A DNA stretch of 5,895 nt from an uncultured Clostridia bacterium (GTDB taxonomy: Bacteria; Bacillota; Clostridia; Lachnospirales; Lachnospiraceae): positions 1 through 5,895 of the forward strand of contig CAMODY010000113.1 in the NCBI GenBank assembly GCA_946611595.1. Reading direction: 5' to 3'. The notes under the pieces are model-generated. The model searched no databases and was not told the DNA's origin. It saw nothing but the letters and a program-made list of their open reading frames with translations. Each line of letters opens with the position of its first letter. Position 1 is the stretch's first letter. This document shows positions 1 to 5,895 of the stretch, one piece after another. Both the position numbers and the translations under genes were made by a program.

Positions 1-28
1 CTTTTAGTAAACTAATAATTGCGGAAAA

Positions 29-47
29 GTGCGCGTTTTATGCGCAT
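29..47 (+). other. Small hairpin in the EF-G-like gene leader
   Basis: TGCGC (30-34) pairs with GCGCA (42-46) around a 7-base AT-rich loop, and G29-T47 can add a wobble pair. No T run follows on the + strand, so it does not look like a terminator. It ends 13 bases before the ribosome binding site and may be a leader stem or chance. No confident promoter is visible in 1-72; it probably lies left of the window. Confidence 0.3.
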
Positions 48-59
48 AAAAATACATTT

Positions 60-65
60 GGAGGT
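60..65 (+). promoter_or_regulatory. Ribosome binding site of the EF-G-like gene
   Basis: GGAGGT lies 7 bases before ATG 73. It decides the start: the alternative in-frame TTG at 19 has no Shine-Dalgarno match in the bases visible before it. Confidence 0.85.
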
Positions 66-72
66 ATTTTTT

Positions 73-2160
73 ATGAATGTTTACAAAACAGAAAACATCA
101 GAAACGTGGTTTTACTTGGACATGGAGGAGCAGGAAAGTCTACACTGGCTGAGGCTTTTGCTTTTACTACGGGTGTAATTACAAGAATGGGAACCATTGC
201 TGATGGAAACACGATCAGTGATTTTGATAAAGAGGAGCAGAAAAGACAGTTTTCAATCAGCACTTCTGTGATCCCGATCGAGTTTAATGGAATTAAAATA
301 AATGTATTGGATACTCCGGGATATTTCGACTTTATCGGTGCAACAGAAGAAGGCTTAAGCGTTGCAGATGCAGCGGTTATCGTTGTTAACGCAAAGGCTG
401 GTATCCAGGTTGGTACACATAAAGCATGGGGATTCTGTGAGAAATATAAGATCCCGAGAGTTATCTATGTATCCGGCATGGACGATGCAAATGCGGACTA
501 TATGAATGTTGTCGAAGATCTGAAAAATGAGTTCGGTAAGAAGATCGCTCCGTTCCATCTTCCGATCAAAGAAGGCAATGACCTTGTCGGTTATGTAAAT
601 ATCATCCGCCAGGCAGGAAGAAAATATAAAGCAGACGGCTCTTATGATGAGTGTGATGTCCCTGCAGATCTTAAGGATGAGATGGCTTCTGCAAGAGATA
701 TGATCATGGAAGCTGTTGCTGAGACAAGTGAAGAGCTGATGGATAAATACTTCGGCGGTGAAGAGTTCACTTTAGAAGAGATCATGGGTGCTCTTAAGAA
801 CAGCGTTATCGATGGCGATATCGTTCCTGTTCAGATCGGTGCTTCCACAAAGAACTTCGGACCGAAGATGGTTCTCGAAGCAATCGAGCGCTACTTCCCG
901 TCACCGGATAAATCACCGGTCAACAAATACGGAAAAGATACAAAGAACGGTGAGACCTTTATCTGCAAATGCGAAGCAGATCAGCCGCTTTCCGCATATG
1001 TATTCAAGACCATCATGGATCCGTTCATCGGTAAATATTCCCTCGTTAAGGTTTACTCCGGTGTCCTGACAGGCGATGACACTGTTTACAATGCAGAAAC
1101 AGACGAGTCTGAGAAGATCTCCAAACTTTACATTATTCGCGGCAAGAACTTTGAAGAGATCAAAGAACTGCAGCCGGGCGATATCGGAGCAATTGGTAAG
1201 CTGAACCTGGCTAAGACAGGCGATACCTTATCCAAGAAAGATACTCCAATCATCTTAGATAAATTTGAGATGGCAAAACCGTACACCTACATGAAGTACA
1301 GCGCAGTTAACAAAGGCGAGGAAGATAAGATCCAGCAGGCACTTCAGAAATTATGCGCAGAGGATCAGACACTTCGTGTTGTTGCTGATGAAGAGAACAA
1401 ACAGTCTCTGATCTACGGTATTGGTGATCAGCAGCTTGACGTTGTTGTATCCAAGATGAAAGATAAATACAAAGTTGATATCGCTCTTGATAAACCGGCA
1501 TTCGCATTCCGCGAGACCATCAAGAAGACTTCTGATGTACAGGGTAAACATAAGAAACAGTCCGGTGGACATGGACAGTATGGTGATGTAAGAATGCGTT
1601 TTGCACCTCTTGGTGACACTACAATTCCTTATGAGTTCACAGAGGAAGTTGTTGGTGGTAGCGTTCCGAAGAACTACTTCCCGGCAGTTGAAAAAGGTCT
1701 GCAGGAATCCGTTCAGAGAGGACCTCTTGCAAACTATCCGGTAGTTGGCGTTAAAGCAACTCTTTATGATGGATCTTACCATCCGGTAGACTCCAACGAA
1801 ATGTCCTTCAAAATGGCAACCATCCTTGCTTTCAAGAAAGGCTTCATGGAGGCAGACCCGGTTCTTCTTGAGCCGATCGCATCCCTTAAGGTTATCGTTC
1901 CGGATAAATTCACCGGTGATGTTATGGGTGATCTGAACAAGAGAAGAGGCCGCGTACTTGGTATGAACCCGACAGATGACGGAAAGACCTGCATCGAGGC
2001 AGATATCCCGATGTCTGAACTTTACGGATACAACACCGACCTTCGTTCCATGACTGGTGGATTCGGTGATTTCTCCTATGAGTTCTCCAGATATGAGCAG
2101 GCTCCGGCAGAAGTACAGGCAAGAGAAGTTGCTGCACGTCAGACAAAAGAGGACGAGTAA
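73..2160 (+). CDS. EF-G-like translational GTPase (EF-G2 type paralog)
   Basis: A 695-residue protein with all five EF-G domains, about the length of canonical EF-G (near 700). It is expected to bind the ribosomal A site in the cytoplasm and act in translocation or a related step. Visible parts: P-loop GHGGAGKST (16-24); G2 region with Ser61 where EF-G has the RGIT Thr; G3 DTPGYFDF (80-87); G4 SGMD (134-137); G5 GAS (256-258); domain II about 295-384; domain III about 400-472; domain IV with QSGGHGQYGDV (from 496) and the tip loop SYHPVDSNE (568-576) keeping the functionally important His570; domain V from about 597 with EPI and GDLNKRRGR. The changes in G1, G3 and G4 place it with EF-G2-type paralogs rather than the main fusA product; an fusA2 label would be reasonable. 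ATG 73 was chosen because GGAGGT lies 7 bases upstream; a TTG at 19 would add 18 unconserved residues across the binding site. Codons after about residue 90 are strongly biased, suggesting high expression. A terminator follows, so it appears monocistronic at its 3' end. Confidence 0.93.
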   Translation: MNVYKTENIRNVVLLGHGGAGKSTLAEAFAFTTGVITRMGTIADGNTISDFDKEEQKRQFSISTSVIPIEFNGIKINVLDTPGYFDFIGATEEGLSVADAAVIVVNAKAGIQVGTHKAWGFCEKYKIPRVIYVSGMDDANADYMNVVEDLKNEFGKKIAPFHLPIKEGNDLVGYVNIIRQAGRKYKADGSYDECDVPADLKDEMASARDMIMEAVAETSEELMDKYFGGEEFTLEEIMGALKNSVIDGDIVPVQIGASTKNFGPKMVLEAIERYFPSPDKSPVNKYGKDTKNGETFICKCEADQPLSAYVFKTIMDPFIGKYSLVKVYSGVLTGDDTVYNAETDESEKISKLYIIRGKNFEEIKELQPGDIGAIGKLNLAKTGDTLSKKDTPIILDKFEMAKPYTYMKYSAVNKGEEDKIQQALQKLCAEDQTLRVVADEENKQSLIYGIGDQQLDVVVSKMKDKYKVDIALDKPAFAFRETIKKTSDVQGKHKKQSGGHGQYGDVRMRFAPLGDTTIPYEFTEEVVGGSVPKNYFPAVEKGLQESVQRGPLANYPVVGVKATLYDGSYHPVDSNEMSFKMATILAFKKGFMEADPVLLEPIASLKVIVPDKFTGDVMGDLNKRRGRVLGMNPTDDGKTCIEADIPMSELYGYNTDLRSMTGGFGDFSYEFSRYEQAPAEVQAREVAARQTKEDE

Positions 2161-2198
2161 TTCGGCAGCTTGACATAGTCTTAATATGAAGTGAATCA

Positions 2199-2227
2199 GG
2201 GCTGTCGCATGTGATATGTGACAGCCC
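2199..2227 (+). terminator. Hairpin terminator after the EF-G-like gene
   Basis: GGGCTGTCGCAT (2199-2210) pairs with ATGTGACAGCCC (2216-2227) around the loop GTGAT, giving a 12-bp stem with one G-U pair, 38 bases after the stop codon. The bases after it (ATTCTAAT) are only weakly T-rich, so termination may be partial or may rely on stem strength. Position and symmetry make it the natural end of the EF-G-like transcript. Confidence 0.65.
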
Positions 2228-2246
2228 ATTCTAATCGAAATAATAT
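2218..2246 (+). promoter_or_regulatory. Candidate sigma-A promoter for the flavoprotein gene
   Basis: GTGACA (2218-2223, 5 of 6 to TTGACA) and TAATAT (2241-2246, 4 of 6 to TATAAT) are separated by exactly 17 bases. The -35 box lies in the descending arm of the terminator hairpin. The predicted transcript would start near 2253 with a leader of about 50 bases. It is the best match in the gap, but the -10 box is imperfect. Confidence 0.4.
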
Positions 2247-2304
2247 GTGCGGAGATAAATGATTTTCCGCTCCTGTAGTAAAACAAATCGATAAGATAGA
2301 GAAA

Positions 2305-3642
2305 ATGAAAAGCAAGAATCATTATGACATCATTATAATTGGCGGCGGTGCTTCGGGTCTTTGTACGGCGATTATGGCGAAAACAGCAAAGAACAGCATC
2401 CTGATCATTGAACATAACGACAGAGTCGGAAAAAAGATCCTTTCGACCGGCAATGGAAAATGCAACCTTACGAATTTAGGCTGCAAGGTGATTACCCCTG
2501 AACTTGTTTTTGTCGAAAACCCGGAAGGGATTGCGCCTTATTATTCTGCAAATGATAATGGCTTTGCAGAGCAGGTGATTTCTGAATTTGATGCCGAGAA
2601 AGCAATCGCTTTCTTCGAGAACCTTGGCATGATCCCTCTGAACAAAAACGGTTATATTTATCCTCGAAGCGAGCAGGCTGCCTCTGTTTTAGATCTTCTG
2701 CGTTTTCGTTGTGAGGAGCTTGGCGTAGAGATCCTTTGCGGCTACCAGCCGGTTAAGATTCAGAAGATTCATGGCGGAGGTTTCCGAATTGATGATGATT
2801 TTTCTTGTGAGAAGCTTATTATTGCTGCAGGCGGACAGAGCGCTTCCAAAACAGGCTCAGATGGCTCCGGCTACGAACTTGCAAAAGCTTTAGGACATAA
2901 GATTATTAAACCGCTTCCTGCGCTGTGTGCGCTTAAATGTTCGGATCCATTCTTCAAAGAATTAGCGGGTGTCAGGACAGATGCAAAGCTTCATCTTTTT
3001 GACCTTGGTGAAAAGGATAAAGTCGGAAATAGTAAAGGTCAGGCAAAAGAGCTGGTCATGATAGTATACGGAAATCTGCAATTTAATAATTATGGTATCT
3101 CCGGCATCCCTGTCTTTCAACTGTCTTTGATCGCATCAAGACTGCTTGCTGAAAGTCATGAGATTTTAGTTAAGATCGATCTGCTTCCGGAACTTAGCGA
3201 AGATGAACTTGCTGGAGCATTTGCAAAGAAGATTCAAAAATATCTTGAACATGGAAATGGAAAAGATAATTTTGGGAAGAACAAGGTTCCATCAAGCGAC
3301 ATCTTCCTTGGCATTTTAAATAAAAAGCTGGCAAATGTGATCGAAAAGGAGAGCAAAAAAGCGCATCCAAACGAAAAGCCGGAAGAGTATGCCTTTGTTT
3401 ATACGCATATGATCAAGCGCTTTAAAGTTCATCCTACAGAGACAGTCTCTTTTGAAGAAGCGCAGACGACTTTAGGAGGAGTATCAACGGAAGAAATTGA
3501 TCCGAAAACTATGGAGTCGAAACTCGTAGAAGGTCTTTACTTTACGGGAGAAATCGTAGATGTCAGCGGAATCTGCGGCGGCTATAACCTGCAATGGGCA
3601 TGGGCCAGCGCGCATGCAGCTGCTACTGGACTGAAAGGCTGA
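2305..3642 (+). CDS. HI0933/BaiN-family FAD-binding oxidoreductase
   Basis: A 445-residue soluble flavoprotein of the family also named BaiN-like or 'aminoacetone oxidase family FAD-binding enzyme'. The N-terminal dinucleotide fold shows IIIIGGGASGL (9-19) and an acidic residue ending strand 2 (Glu36), followed by the family signature GKKILSTGNGKCNLTN (42-57). A second nucleotide-contact segment AAGGQSASKTGSDGSGY lies at 174-190. The C-terminal family block GLYFTGE-VDVSGICGGYNLQWAW (about 410-433) is intact, preceded by LGGVSTEEI and TMESK. The physiological substrate is unknown for most members. Clostridium scindens BaiN was implicated in bile acid 7-dehydroxylation, but no other bai gene is visible here, so that role should not be transferred. 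It is somewhat longer than the usual 400-410 residues, with no sign of damage. ATG 2305 is the only standard start downstream of the in-frame stop at 2260; its Shine-Dalgarno match is weak (AGAG, 3 bases away), suggesting modest translation. Confidence 0.9.
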   Translation: MKSKNHYDIIIIGGGASGLCTAIMAKTAKNSILIIEHNDRVGKKILSTGNGKCNLTNLGCKVITPELVFVENPEGIAPYYSANDNGFAEQVISEFDAEKAIAFFENLGMIPLNKNGYIYPRSEQAASVLDLLRFRCEELGVEILCGYQPVKIQKIHGGGFRIDDDFSCEKLIIAAGGQSASKTGSDGSGYELAKALGHKIIKPLPALCALKCSDPFFKELAGVRTDAKLHLFDLGEKDKVGNSKGQAKELVMIVYGNLQFNNYGISGIPVFQLSLIASRLLAESHEILVKIDLLPELSEDELAGAFAKKIQKYLEHGNGKDNFGKNKVPSSDIFLGILNKKLANVIEKESKKAHPNEKPEEYAFVYTHMIKRFKVHPTETVSFEEAQTTLGGVSTEEIDPKTMESKLVEGLYFTGEIVDVSGICGGYNLQWAWASAHAAATGLKG

Positions 3643-3661
3643 AAGATTGTAAGAGAACGAA

Positions 3662-5749
3662 TCAGTTTCCAAACAGAATATTATAGTAATCCAGATCGAT
3701 TACATTCGAAGAGAAGGTCATTTTGTTTCGCACAATGGCCTTCATATTTTCTTTATAAGAATTAAGATAAGCTTCCGGATCGTCGGCTTTTTTACTTTCA
3801 GCAATCAGTTTCTCAGACGGAACGAAACGGTTATTAAGAGCAAAATAGCTTGCCTTAGCTGTCTTCCAGGAATAATCCGGCCAGATTACGAGGCCTTCGG
3901 TCTCTGAAAGCACATCACGTCCTGCTAAAAGTCTGGAATCATATTCAGCGCCAAAAAGATTTAATAGAGTCGGAAGAATATCCACACTGTAAGTCGGCTC
4001 TGTAATTTCAATCGGATCCAGTTCATTTAAAACCGGAGACCAGATGATCAGAGTATTGTGGTCTCTCTCCATTAAATCCTTAGGCTCATAGCCATAGAGC
4101 TCCGGAAGATAGTTTTGATCTGTTCCCCAGGCATCATTTTTCGTAAGGCCGTAAGGGTAGTGGTCTGGCGCTAAAACAATAACCGTATCCTCATAGACGC
4201 CAGCTTTTTTGAGTTCTTCCAGCAGATATTTTATCGCTTCTTCCAGATCAATCTCTGAACAGATATAAGCAGACATCACATCGGAATAGCCTTTCTCTTT
4301 TATGCGGTCTTCATACTTTTCGACCATGATGCTCAGATCATGGAAATATGGAAAATGTCCGCTTAAGGTCATAAAATAGACGCTGAAAGGATCCTCATCA
4401 ATAAACTGAGGAACTGCATACTGCATCATCTCCAGGTCACTTTCCGGCCAGTTTCCGGAAAGACCTTCTTCCATACCATTTCCATTGGCGATAAATTTTT
4501 CGTAGCCGAAATTCGGGGTAATCTGATTCCGATCATAGTATTCCACGGTTCCATTGTGATATGCGCGGCTGAAATAATCTTCACGCATCAGGACATTTCC
4601 AATCGTCAGATACAGATTCTTATTTAATGTGTGCTCATAAGAGTACATCGCTTTTGTCGGAATAAGGCCAAGCAAATTTGAAAACTCACCGGTAGATGTG
4701 CTGCCGTTCCAGTAAGGCTGATAGTAGTCTTTAAAAACGATGCCTTCCTGCTGCATCATACAAAGCGTCGGCATTGTATCTTCCGAGATCATTTCCAAAG
4801 ACATTGCTTCTGCGCTTATGAAGATGATGTTTTTTCCTTTGAAAAGACCTGTATATTGGTTTGTATTTGCAGGTTCTAAACTTGCGATGTATTCGTGCAC
4901 ATTATGAATGGCTTTCTCTTTTTCGGAAGAAGCAAGGGCAGAGTAATCAATGCCCATCTCATGAGTCTTTATGGATTTGGAACCATTAGTTATGTTAAGA
5001 GCTGCGATTTTATCTGCGTTGTAATCTGCATCAAAGTCCATAGAGGAGAAGGAGTATTCTGTGTCATCCTCAGCAACAAAAACGCTCTCATATGGATTCG
5101 GAAAGGTCAGATAAAGCAGATCCATTTTTAGACCGGTTTCAAGATTAAAGCAGCGAACAACGGTATTAAAATCATATTCCGCTGTCAGCTTATCCCGGTT
5201 TTCCTGGTTTCGAACAGAAAGCCCGATTCCAACTGCTTCAAATACCAGAAAGGCAAGAAGCATACAGACATAGCCCTTTGGCTTATTCTTGCGGAACTTT
5301 AAAACATGAAAGATAGGACCCAGGAAAAGAAAGATGATCGCGGGCGCCTCAAATAATAGGATCTTTGGAATATTGTTTTTGATGAGTTCAACGAGAGCAG
5401 AGCCGAATTCTTTTACAATTCCTTCTGCGCCGCCAAAGACCGTGGCAATATTGGTGAAGTTCTGATAGGTATCCTGAACAAAGTAGGAAACCATCACAAT
5501 AAAAGCAATTACTTCAATGATGATAAAGGCCAGCCAGGCATTCCATTTTTCATGTTTTGAAAGCGAAACCAAAAGATTCAGTATGGTCCCGCTAGCAAAT
5601 GATATGAAGACCATCGCGACGAAATTTCCAAAGTTAAAAACAAAGCCCGCCAGACACAAAACGACAATTTCATAGAAGAGTAAAGTAAGTGGCAGGTAAA
5701 GATATGATATGAAATTGGACTTACCAAAAAGGCGTTCCTTTTTATCCAT
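3662..5749 (-). CDS. LTA synthase family membrane sulfatase (phosphoglycerol transferase type)
   Basis: A 695-residue polytopic enzyme from ATG 5749. Five hydrophobic helices (about 14-36, 42-63, 71-91, 129-150, 160-179) anchor a large extracellular alkaline-phosphatase/sulfatase-fold domain (about 300-640), the layout of LtaS, which polymerises glycerol phosphate from phosphatidylglycerol on the outer membrane face. Candidate catalytic residues by comparison with Staphylococcus aureus LtaS: metal ligand Glu314 in FISAEAMS, nucleophile Thr351 in NGSTSTGEF, His465 in LSGHFPY, and Asp529-His530 in APDHYPYG. All key positions are present, so it should be active. It could be an LTA synthase, an LTA primase, or another phosphoglycerol or phosphoethanolamine transferase; sequence alone does not separate these. 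The reading frame extends upstream to a TTG at 5785, but that codon lies within the promoter region and has no ribosome binding site, while the N-terminus from ATG (MDKKERLFGKSNF, positive then hydrophobic) fits the family. It converges on the flavoprotein gene with a 19-base gap and diverges from the zinc-ribbon gene. Confidence 0.88.
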   Translation of the reverse strand: MDKKERLFGKSNFISYLYLPLTLLFYEIVVLCLAGFVFNFGNFVAMVFISFASGTILNLLVSLSKHEKWNAWLAFIIIEVIAFIVMVSYFVQDTYQNFTNIATVFGGAEGIVKEFGSALVELIKNNIPKILLFEAPAIIFLFLGPIFHVLKFRKNKPKGYVCMLLAFLVFEAVGIGLSVRNQENRDKLTAEYDFNTVVRCFNLETGLKMDLLYLTFPNPYESVFVAEDDTEYSFSSMDFDADYNADKIAALNITNGSKSIKTHEMGIDYSALASSEKEKAIHNVHEYIASLEPANTNQYTGLFKGKNIIFISAEAMSLEMISEDTMPTLCMMQQEGIVFKDYYQPYWNGSTSTGEFSNLLGLIPTKAMYSYEHTLNKNLYLTIGNVLMREDYFSRAYHNGTVEYYDRNQITPNFGYEKFIANGNGMEEGLSGNWPESDLEMMQYAVPQFIDEDPFSVYFMTLSGHFPYFHDLSIMVEKYEDRIKEKGYSDVMSAYICSEIDLEEAIKYLLEELKKAGVYEDTVIVLAPDHYPYGLTKNDAWGTDQNYLPELYGYEPKDLMERDHNTLIIWSPVLNELDPIEITEPTYSVDILPTLLNLFGAEYDSRLLAGRDVLSETEGLVIWPDYSWKTAKASYFALNNRFVPSEKLIAESKKADDPEAYLNSYKENMKAIVRNKMTFSSNVIDLDYYNILFGN

Positions 5750-5767
5750 GCGTTTTATTATAAATGT

Positions 5768-5773
5768 TCCTCT
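5768..5773 (-). promoter_or_regulatory. Shine-Dalgarno-like site of the LTA synthase family gene
   Basis: Read on the minus strand the bases are AGAGGA, a fair Shine-Dalgarno match. It sits 18 bases before ATG 5749, longer than the usual 5-10, but 6 and 9 bases before in-frame ATA codons at 5761 and 5758. No better site precedes ATG 5749, so the exact start is not settled. Confidence 0.4.
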
Positions 5774-5778
5774 GATAA

Positions 5779-5807
5779 TTGCCAATGCTGAAAAAATAAA
5801 GTATAAT
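5779..5807 (+). promoter_or_regulatory. Strong sigma-A promoter for the zinc-ribbon gene
   Basis: TTGCCA (5779-5784, 5 of 6) and a perfect TATAAT (5802-5807) are separated by exactly 17 bases. Transcription would begin near 5814 with a leader of about 38 bases, ending in a strong ribosome binding site. This is the best promoter in the window. Confidence 0.75.
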
Positions 5808-5829
5808 GCTAATAATAGTTAAATGTTAA
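5800..5829 (-). promoter_or_regulatory. Candidate sigma-A promoter for the LTA synthase family gene
   Basis: On the minus strand TTAACA (5829-5824, 5 of 6 to consensus) and TATACT (5805-5800, 5 of 6) are 18 bases apart. Transcription would begin near 5793, giving a leader of about 44 bases to ATG 5749. The -10 box overlaps that of the divergent + strand promoter. Confidence 0.5.
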
Positions 5830-5832
5830 ATG
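5819..5832 (+). repeat. Tandem 7-base direct repeat TTAAATG
   Basis: Two perfect adjacent copies of TTAAATG (5819-5825 and 5826-5832) overlap the minus strand -35 box and lie in the leader of the + strand gene. The position would suit a regulator site, but the repeat is short and AT-rich, so chance is a serious alternative. Confidence 0.35.
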
Positions 5833-5839
5833 GAAATTT

Positions 5840-5846
5840 AGGAGGT
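5840..5846 (+). promoter_or_regulatory. Ribosome binding site of the zinc-ribbon gene
   Basis: AGGAGGT is a full-strength Shine-Dalgarno sequence 5 bases before ATG 5852. It is the main evidence that the short open frame at the window edge is a real gene. Confidence 0.85.
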
Positions 5847-5851
5847 ACATC

Positions 5852-5895
5852 ATGAGATATTGTAGTAATTGTGGTACACAGAATGATAATGATGC
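5852..5895 (+). CDS. Zinc-ribbon domain protein, 5' end only
   Basis: Only 14 full codons are inside the window, reading MRYCSNCGTQNDND. The Cys4-x-x-Cys7-Gly start matches the first half of the short N-terminal zinc ribbons common in Firmicutes proteins, in which a second CxxC follows about 10-15 residues later and the ribbon is often joined to a membrane segment or another domain. The second Cys pair and the rest of the protein lie outside the window, so function cannot be assigned. A near-consensus promoter and a strong ribosome binding site directly upstream support a well expressed gene. It is divergent from the LTA synthase family gene and shares its control region. Confidence 0.75.
   Translation, partial: MRYCSNCGTQNDND

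Noticed and set aside
19..72. TTG 19 as an upstream start of the EF-G-like gene
   Set aside because: The added residues cross the GGAGGT site of ATG 73 and do not resemble EF-G N-termini.
788..1069. A 93-codon + strand frame within the EF-G-like gene
   Set aside because: It is an out-of-frame shadow of conserved coding sequence with an Arg/Ser-rich low-quality translation.
1351..2415. A 354-codon open frame on the minus strand opposite the 3' part of the EF-G-like gene
   Set aside because: It lies antisense to a strongly codon-biased, well conserved gene, runs through the terminator, is rich in Cys and His without a recognisable fold, and has no convincing start signal.
3686..3703. GTAATC/GATTAC hairpin near the end of the LTA synthase family gene
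   Set aside because: The stem is only 6 bp, is inside the coding sequence, and no T run follows on either strand.
4895..5131. A 78-codon + strand frame opposite the LTA synthase family gene
   Set aside because: It is antisense to conserved extracellular-domain coding sequence, with no ribosome binding site or domain.

Overview
The window looks like a piece of chromosome from a low-to-moderate GC Gram-positive anaerobe of the Clostridia, most likely Lachnospiraceae-like. This is inferred from strong AGGAGG-type ribosome binding sites, near-consensus sigma-A promoters, a lipoteichoic-acid-synthase-type membrane enzyme, and an EF-G paralog and HI0933/BaiN-type flavoprotein of the kind common in gut clostridia. 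No mobile element, CRISPR array, tRNA or rRNA was seen.

Layout. Positions 1-72 are a short leader with a small hairpin and a clear ribosome binding site. Positions 73-2160 (+) encode a complete EF-G-like translational GTPase of the EF-G2 type, with altered GTPase motifs. A 144-base gap (2161-2304) holds a 12-bp hairpin terminator and a plausible promoter whose -35 box lies in the terminator's descending arm. Positions 2305-3642 (+) encode an FAD-binding HI0933/BaiN-family oxidoreductase. After 19 bases comes a convergent gene (5749-3662, -) for a five-helix membrane protein with an extracellular sulfatase/LtaS-type phosphoglycerol transferase domain. Positions 5750-5851 form a compact divergent control region with overlapping back-to-back promoters. 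From 5852 (+) a further gene begins and runs off the window; its first residues are a CxxC zinc ribbon.

The genes do not form an evident pathway: translation, redox and cell envelope functions sit side by side, each apparently with its own signals. The best leads are the EF-G paralog, whose G1, G3 and G4 motifs depart from canonical EF-G while its ribosome-contacting domains and codon adaptation look fully functional, and the interlocked promoter pair at the right end. I saw no convincing new multi-gene system.
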